Source: Rhizodiscina lignyota (taxonomy: Eukaryota > Ascomycota > Dothideomycetes > Aulographales > Rhizodiscinaceae). From it: a DNA stretch of 64,000 bases. The DNA is taken from positions 3,162,001 to 3,226,000 of the forward strand of contig ML978123.1 of NCBI GenBank assembly GCA_010015805.1, in the 5' to 3' direction. Of the stretch, positions 63,101 to 64,000 are shown piece after piece; within the stretch, counting starts at the first letter, position 1, and each line of letters starts with the position of its first letter. Both the position numbers and the translations under genes were made by a program. The notes beneath the pieces are model-generated. The model did not search any database. It was not told where the DNA came from and saw only the letters and a program-made list of their open reading frames with translations.

Positions 63101-64000
63101 GCAGTTATTGCCGCTCTTCCAAAGGATACTGATGATCTTGAGCAAGTACAGCAGGACAAGGATGTCGTGGAGTCTGCTCCCAAAGAACTGGTTCAAGGCG
63201 ATGGTACTCAGGCTGTGGCTGACGACAATATCTCTCGCGATCAGACTGAAGATGCTGAGGAGGATCAGCCTTTGGAGTCCAGTACAAAGAAAGGCAAGAA
63301 GGACAAGCGAAGGGACAAGAAGAAAGGCAAAAAGGGTACGCCAACTCCCAAGTCTGACAATCCCACACCAAGAGCAACATCACCGGAAAGAGATGATGTC
63401 CCCGCTGTCAATCCAATGCCAGCCGCAGAGCAGCAAGAAGCAGAACCGCAAGTCGAGGAACAGCCAGCTGTATCCGACGAGAACATGCCCGAAGAATCGC
63501 AGCAGCCCGAGCATATCTTACCTTTCGAACCAACGCCTGATGATACGCGCAATTTCATCTATGGTAACGTCGATCGTGATGTCGAAGAGATGGACACGCA
63601 GGACGAGGAAGTTCAGAATCCCACAAGTCCAGACGAGACGCGCAATTTCATCTATGGAGACACGACGGATGCTCCTCGCAACATCTTAACTGGACAGCAT
63701 GACATTATGATGTCCGAACCAGACTTCTTGAAGCCTGCTGCATCGCATACAAGCGAATCAGACATCTCTCCAAGGACGATTCCCACGACACCTCAACCGG
63801 AAGAAGCAAATGTCGATTCAGATTCTCGCGACATTGCAGAAGATGGTGGAAAGGATCCCTCCGTTATTGAATCGCATGACGTCGCAGCTCCCGTAGTTGC
63901 AGATGGGGCCGAGACGATCGCTATCATTGCTCAGCCGGAGGAAGCTGCCGTCCATTCAGGTTCTCACGACGTTGCAGAGCCAGATCTGGGGCATGCCTCT
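48173..64000 (+). CDS. giant leashin / 'involucrin repeat' protein (Woronin-body tether), runs off right edge
   Basis: A single frame open from the ATG at 48173 to the window end: 15,828 nt, 5,276 codons, no stop and no intron required. N-terminus: MWNKVLGKASD, then Ser/Arg/Lys-rich disorder with RDRDRDKRREERREERRRDK-type runs. A conserved block at residues 539-600 (TKLVDWWRDYEDIQKMEAYT, VCRYCFDPGSSP, RKHHYSRRRR) includes C565/C568. Gly/Ala-rich hydrophobic segments recur eleven times. A coiled coil spans about 1219-1420. Further conserved blocks are VDFFDENDALNDPDYFRKLR, VREPVDNATFWAPEELT and PYDPGYAFTTGGRSQAWPID. The rest is acidic, with Glu/Pro repeats and nine Lys/Gly-rich modules. This matches fungal 'involucrin repeat' proteins, which include leashin (LAH): Aspergillus Lah is a very large protein anchoring Woronin bodies at septal pores, and Neurospora uses the locus for LAH-1 and LAH-2. 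The specific role is inferred from family. The C-terminus is not in view. Confidence 0.85.
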   Translation, partial: MWNKVLGKASDASSQDGSRRRTGESSSSSKREHRRAESIVTSSSTRTPASRTSRTDDKDRSDRDKHTSRSSTFPMQGPPSEASTYATARSERYAESDSTIKASSRKGREEKTQYRVTDRGLERIRARSTSSERRKSSKRDPEESRDRDRDKRREERREERRRDKDRDDRSERSVKKRSSSLDSSRRRPDKESSRGPADFSTQVAAPGFSQFPGQDGAPAYGVPGAPGQLPSVNVRPPSNAPSNAPFNAPDSHVATQFPGQTPYQFHIVMPSDQGGPGLAAEYYGDQGESVQQQPGNRPHTPNMLVNADHHLLAASAQAVPAMDTGDGTAADYYDGKVSPVLLPQDGATPAKPSRPTKKPSGSSHSSKLSSATALAGAAGLGYALTQNGDHRPTQAAQGAASSFYQQGSNLSITSSHHGHSESAPAVPTLGSYAASSPRLSNGKPGKHSSHSNAAAYTAGAAALGVAGAYALHEHHEHQHHGSRISPAPSKYDHPPSNFGGYAGAAGSYAAGAGAYTGASGAYGGGASGMMMEHKHRGPMTKLVDWWRDYEDIQKMEAYTEAIGVCRYCFDPGSSPYDAPRKHHYSRRRRSSRESLVSASGRVGKESRYYTSDTEKRHSKTNKAGNWLAAGAAGYGLAKVGKVLWNRDKDFDDTYSVKTGRRLYDDNGSRISMVSRHSDSDRRRSESRQSYGVVKHKAGLKSGTSVDIVRDSDKDYTVVRKKHKHRDRSRSTSRDRKSSSSKLLGAALGGAAAAGALHEYDKHRRHSRSPQPSMKKVRHRDRSNSSERSLRRRRSSHEKKRRGFFNFGNASSSSTDSALAYGIAAPRRKASVKTLRSSKTDGKRRAKHRTSDEKLNATLLGLGATAAAITAAQAGSRHGRRHNADLIAVKERKGKKLADPAYLAPGSHSRSARHGRSRSGVSNASSSSSLSITSWKDAEGGEDGWEDESVYEQEQQHDHLPSSPSSDDVSNVNSALAYGDYSWGKNKARKSTDSLASDASGTNKWLWRWGSKKDKKPKRRPSDLEGGVPLVAGAAAAGAVGAALINHREKEREKEKQQIYRRDDAMSSASSVSAPSQATMQTVYPTPTSDPYNYEAMGRYGRAPSEGPVRRQTMPEQRPSTVYTARPDTVPLQQPQPISKVSDKVYAMQGGYEAGYTAPSGPPVFSKYDVSQPLHVPRRQSSPISPGGHHLVKDLAIGALAAGTAASVVTAATRKSDSDREQRRREREVDERREADRLRRKVEEKQREADRLRRKEEEQREAERLRREDEERREADRLRRREGEQRESERLRRQEEEQRDVERLRKKAEREAAEAADIQRRQELEREQMMRLRRETEQKEEEMRQHFAATETAARQQRARDAERAAAAAREQTERQEQALRDAVTAREEAEHAAFEREAERRRQKQLQRDAERKEKESSWVEPALAGLAGAGAGAVIADIISDRKKDKEEERERRFEAPAEVREPTTVPTASIVEPAHVAVIEPSNVAVDFFDENDALNDPDYFRKLRDANRSVHDHTSGSNEPVYEPIKRPRSGSGVVRDFEDRYKFVREPVDNATFWAPEELTKDAGQAVEVDEAMKKMGGPNADADIEVMLAGLARGPPYDPGYAFTTGGRSQAWPIDIVPRLNLIPPTPPPPEILQPKPEAPREVERQAVVAAEREIEEEEHPHPSQVVAGTQRDIEVEGHPSEAVAAAEQAIEDEEYQSRPSHGRRMSAQSHSIGEAHVQDHIEDDQFDDIPPRPNHARKPSVSRVSWGGDETFSYDVPSPEPSDLEGHEGYFPKVKARGEPEVHGDTSADETAYERTVYARGPAIREQQESGIARAPSPLVPNEPETPVEEIISPEAAHLAETSRQGFAAPAKAHDYDEGETPILESERDGSFYQQPFYESVSDIGPSMRRPGFVLGEVETPPATEQRDPTLSAEAEPEYWPSMPGAFDDEAAPPIQHARDVATEVEASVDAGADDDGNLSKRERRKKEKEARRLAEAAAASVASVMAASALNRDTSKPAPGREYDVSDVPHHQNGYDVKKGEETRDAAPDDIEEPKRSKKKKSRSNGDIEAQLYEEPASYYEPSESTSSRVREDDHYEDEDKERKSKSRRSKDREADDSPARYAESVRSNDVDDRKRSKRRSSRKDSEFYDDDVKSSRRAPASEPGDYYDDEDRKKSRRKSKRDDDLDSVASAPVRFYDDDRDKDRSSKKDKKGGLLASILGSSAKRDADERSETSKTSTKSQRSSKYDEEDNERRRKKKSKSRSYSPDEPEEPPSKVVETSSSRKEKRRSKDKRDTADDESFLGDRAEDNEMAPLPSTVVAADAASAVEEAAREKTPSGDEREALSEHDGARKMPELGSATWREDVEQLANLSALPDSRPTSPIEVGSAEDLPRLPDSMPPSPTPSEKAFEAGALADLQKSLAESRSEAARRSAAPTPPRPAPLVTSRTYSPTAIPVRFKPLPPSPAASRSRSVEPDAQRLWNVDPFDTTESVRSSPRHAKSVSVESPVSASFRTNTQEMRPLYLVERNRYRRSWSGPDASTPPARGLAVQELETLPSLPSSRASSVLGGEEAIQKEISTPGWEEVLEDERREEEGLAGFATHYERDDEYLDSEQATPKATVFPPRPFDVVEPKVEPVAQDVTPLMVERATTEQERIVSALHDKPFSIEDQKSVPTPQEQDDVGFEEPVFGTPQEVVDSESEVLDYSTPPQEFDVPNSDELDYVRPEEVHVPTSEKVDIPKHEELGAQKLEELEESTLEEPDVQKPEDLVLHKSEELEDLALKEVVIEKPEVLDVQKPEELDRSFSRELDALKSDVPKPEDLDVQKPEELDVQWPDVRKAEGLEAHKPEEIERQTLDEHQTIPLLPITLQDEDSAIIPEGGRPELTRDVSPGSQSPVLAAESPKFSAVDDKTELAEPEPSYPGLPLSRPESPYERPPSHPAFDVDAGHDRQLPDESVRLTRPLDEVELRDAYPTLPQSRPDSPYEEPEPSSSNFKNIAAAALAGGTAAYLGHEVLSTRDRSEPDISVHVKEMAAPALERIPSITPQPAAEPDKDVGEPLTVIEAPSEQPEHGVVEDHQVIEAPIEQAKQSNIREVAEPALEGVPPITSKNDTESAADKGESLTSIEIPTQFPDQQVVEDKSVMEEPTEQTEQLVPAIEAPIEHPEQHVVEDRSVTEEPIGQTEQLVPDDAGEPTATAVEATAETEFPDQLSRRDSTRGKKKKTKGKKKSGAATPVVEETVKEEPSIATELQEGVDNMPEPPEPIAGPVSSTFDIEAQTFVPTDGDIEVQEEELARDDSEKQEFELSEQTTEPTPPSLLTRTKSKGKGAKKGKKGKSLIPEEPAASESVSEGDSAQRELTQEAEAEPPFVTSSKKSKKGKGRKGKQQDDWIEEQPVAEPVPEIVVDRAISDEPSQPMSESAELGSITPGKKGKKGKGKGKKGKKQDDSWEDEATEEPTTEAAAATVYPEQLHERSGISEEETVQDRTAETPVVTVDPSEQQNEPTDIKDEDIVQERSTGTPVAVVYPPEQQDELASIREEYHREFEHPNGGPSDQPTPVVEHEDPFLTTPILEMQSFEVPLAGPAVEKADPFDAQQLPEQRELDVPTPRPILQHAITSPVPFTEPLLEEEEPPFVDAVDQFQEPEHIAEPLEESIIEDGQQKGFILPESVPLPEDEMELAELEEQIFELDHQLHGEREETPAAVPIPETKALMEFDEGGRDLHPGSVVPHSIENAERAAPFVADTSIDSVPEVPQDEFAMHEPQVPQTDESEYQNIAQTAGGETIDIQQLHQEPIQRTPTPVRDSLKEMLMRVASEHQPESEALFDRPTMPELAGQSGRDADVSEVPLGEEVVPYESEIVPRAASEDTSLPLAVDKDVNVAEESSIREPEQEVQAAESIYDMPTEHFDTHRSGAEDELMRPSERYDNIQEAPLEHRSSSPVGEHLHVETVSLPHTLDHDLSKPIEEPQQLPASRDTAQHDRLHDAENVERPAIESHVDEIAISNSPTAEGDHVKQGSIDELQHAHESREIPIPGSFGEDFPQAEGQPTARELEIAQELEAEEEIPPVEEELQPVYHSEGVVLPRSLEEDDQQIESQPTERELEIAHQLEAEEGLPVEQELQPVQHAQETAISESLGGDGQQFESKPAKPQLEIASELGGREEIPHIEEKVQPAHQLEEITVPSTSEEDKQQFESQPTGRELELARDVEAEDDVPHGEGSIPAVVPVAGGVQPAEEIQLEEQPRLEGQPEERELDLPRDIEAEDKIPRDEEVQHATDIAAFHDTRPSDDIQPSEEVQAGEVQLGAAQPEEIPFEPESQPAEHELQLAKDIPAEEESLRDEMIESATDIPHIQTSQGANLDDSKHAQHSAVPSEEAEAEAPRPEGTQPALKILPKDDELELARDIRPAANIEPSRDIQKPEEIQDHAIPPQMLPEEAEPERSQLDEPQQESLHAYEHSFQEPQTEFESQPVERELELADDIRTKDEILRDDIQSAADIHAPEDIQPSEEVQADDESWSRPGKKGKKGKKGKRGSLTASASVGAATAAAAGALLLDENAGNDAQDAPKNLDEEANVEPLARTATESSLQEPAPEATTQLLQEAEADNEWTSSTGKKGKKGKKGKKGKQSRSVSTSGTTTPAAESESLQHMDIPPVPHIPTDIDALQERGITSEPEIPQEPETLQEPEVSREPEIVQEPEALPESEISQEPEVLKEPEVSHEPEAMQEPEVSPEPVVLQEPEISQELDVPQEPEVLQEPESSQERDIVPESELAIEDGLAQGRELPSEPGPSAEVEKSLEETQEAGEGEFALPTKTKKSKKERRKEKKGKPALPEESSIDTSSEHIAVGESASRSTQDLLEPVQPEAPSENVETVQQDPEAAVEEEWSLPAKKGKKEKRKDKKKKGKTAAADDDVSQALVAADTDTIGAETMDVDDIVQQTEHPTTAAGALFEEEPVADIPSDDPAFHQPSEVPQALDQLERLSSREIVDEPSGAVIAALPKDTDDLEQVQQDKDVVESAPKELVQGDGTQAVADDNISRDQTEDAEEDQPLESSTKKGKKDKRRDKKKGKKGTPTPKSDNPTPRATSPERDDVPAVNPMPAAEQQEAEPQVEEQPAVSDENMPEESQQPEHILPFEPTPDDTRNFIYGNVDRDVEEMDTQDEEVQNPTSPDETRNFIYGDTTDAPRNILTGQHDIMMSEPDFLKPAASHTSESDISPRTIPTTPQPEEANVDSDSRDIAEDGGKDPSVIESHDVAAPVVADGAETIAIIAQPEEAAVHSGSHDVAEPDLGHAS
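49787..49980 (+). other. conserved WW-RDYED / CRYC block inside the leashin protein
   Basis: Residues 539-602 of the giant protein form the most ordered-looking part of its N-terminal third. It begins MTKLVDWWRDYEDIQKMEAY, continues EAIGVCRYCFDPGSSPYDAP and then KHHYSRRRRSSRE. A Cys-x2-Cys pair (565, 568) followed by a His-His pair 13-14 residues later could bind a metal, or the Cys pair could be redox or palmitoylation sites. It is flanked on both sides by Gly/Ala-rich hydrophobic segments. As far as I recall it is among the best conserved parts of the leashin family. Confidence 0.6.
51826..52430 (+). repeat. coiled-coil repeat region in leashin, 13-14-residue units
   Basis: About 200 residues almost without helix breakers. 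The first part has six to seven consecutive units of the form READRLRRKEEEQ / READRLRRREGEQ / RESERLRRQEEEQ, spaced 39-42 nt apart from 51866 on. It grades into a non-repetitive Glu/Arg/Ala/Gln helix up to KEKESSW at 52430. It is followed directly by the hydrophobic segment PALAGLAGAGAGAVIADIIS. Likely a long single helix or coiled coil acting as a spacer or dimerisation arm. Confidence 0.7.
56290..56700 (+). repeat. acidic 'KPEELD' repeat in leashin
   Basis: About ten to twelve degenerate units of 7-12 residues with the core (V)QKPEELD / HKSEELE / PKPEDLD / QWPDVRK, translated from the giant frame. Strongly acidic with regularly spaced Lys-Pro. The irregular spacing resembles involucrin-type repeats and gives the family its automatic name. 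Confidence 0.65.
60253..61650 (+). repeat. about 50-residue 'ESQPxxRELEIA' repeats in leashin
   Basis: Seven recognisable units. Anchor sequences are GQPTARELEIAQELEAEEEI (near 60263), SQPTERELEIAHQLEAEE (60411), SKPAKPQLEIASEL (60559), SQPTGRELELARDVEAEDDV (60710), GQPEERELDLPRDIEAEDKI (60867), SQPAEHELQLAKDIPAEEE (61075) and SQPVERELELADDI (61526). Between anchors lie acidic Gln/Pro/Val stretches with EELQPV or EEVQ cores. Spacing is about 147-165 bp for the first five and longer afterwards, suggesting internal duplication followed by decay. Confidence 0.7.
62150..62420 (+). repeat. short-period 'EPEVxQ' repeat in leashin
   Basis: About fourteen consecutive six-residue units of the form QEPEVS / QEPEVL / KEPEVS / HEPEAM, 18 nt each, coding QEPE-hydrophobic-x. 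Near-perfect period at the DNA level (CAGGARCCNGAAGTC-like), so it is the youngest-looking and probably most length-variable tract of the gene. Confidence 0.7.

Noticed and set aside
48546-63689. A ladder of plus-strand ORFs of 60-442 codons in another frame, and long minus-strand ORFs such as 58256-58771 and 62206-62997, beneath the leashin gene
   Set aside because: They lie entirely inside one uninterrupted frame with coherent protein features. Their own translations are Arg/Ser/Gln or Ser/Cys/Leu shadows of acidic and repetitive codons.

Overview
This window is nuclear DNA from a filamentous ascomycete (Pezizomycotina), most likely a dothideomycete. The evidence is compact genes with short introns (mostly 43-95 nt, GT..AG, often with a CTAAC-like branch site), a Woronin-body tether (leashin) gene found only in filamentous ascomycetes, a secreted Cys-rich protein with a Kex2 site, and protein families typical of that group. 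No rRNA or tRNA gene, CRISPR array or intact mobile element was recognised.

Layout, left to right: the 5' part of a pseudouridine-5'-phosphate glycosidase gene running off the left edge; a secreted alginate-lyase-like enzyme (PL7); a secreted 10-Cys protein; proteasome subunit RPN12 and prohibitin-2 (convergent); an Emp47/ERGIC-53-type cargo lectin; a DUF1772 membrane protein; a 3.3-kb gene-poor stretch; allantoinase; three diverged ~335-370-bp direct repeats; a small F-box-like protein; a 'BTB transcription factor-like' fungal protein; HEM4 and ERV1 (divergent); a 5'-truncated REI1-like gene; a JEN1-type carboxylate transporter; an old yellow enzyme; a single-pass membrane protein; a CYSTM-type small protein; a DUF3445 oxidative-demethylase-like protein; ALG9 and NAF1 (divergent); a small conserved hypothetical; SUA5; 5-oxoprolinase.

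The last quarter (48173 to the right edge) is a single uninterrupted reading frame of at least 5,276 codons. It encodes a leashin / 'involucrin repeat' giant protein with Arg-Ser-rich, Gly/Ala-rich hydrophobic, coiled-coil, Lys/Gly-rich and acidic repeat modules. The many shorter ORFs beneath it, on both strands, are shadows.

Functionally the window is mostly housekeeping (proteasome, mitochondrial inner membrane, ER glycosylation and cargo export, heme, mitochondrial disulfide relay, tRNA t6A, snoRNP assembly, glutathione cycle) mixed with nutrient scavenging (allantoin, carboxylates, uronate polysaccharide, pseudouridine). The most notable items are the giant leashin gene and its module architecture, the REI1-like gene whose first zinc finger has been cut off by an in-frame stop beside a newly formed start codon, and the RIP-like tandem repeats after allantoinase. 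Splice sites are my own reading from codon phase, consensus and protein-family continuity; none has been checked against transcripts.
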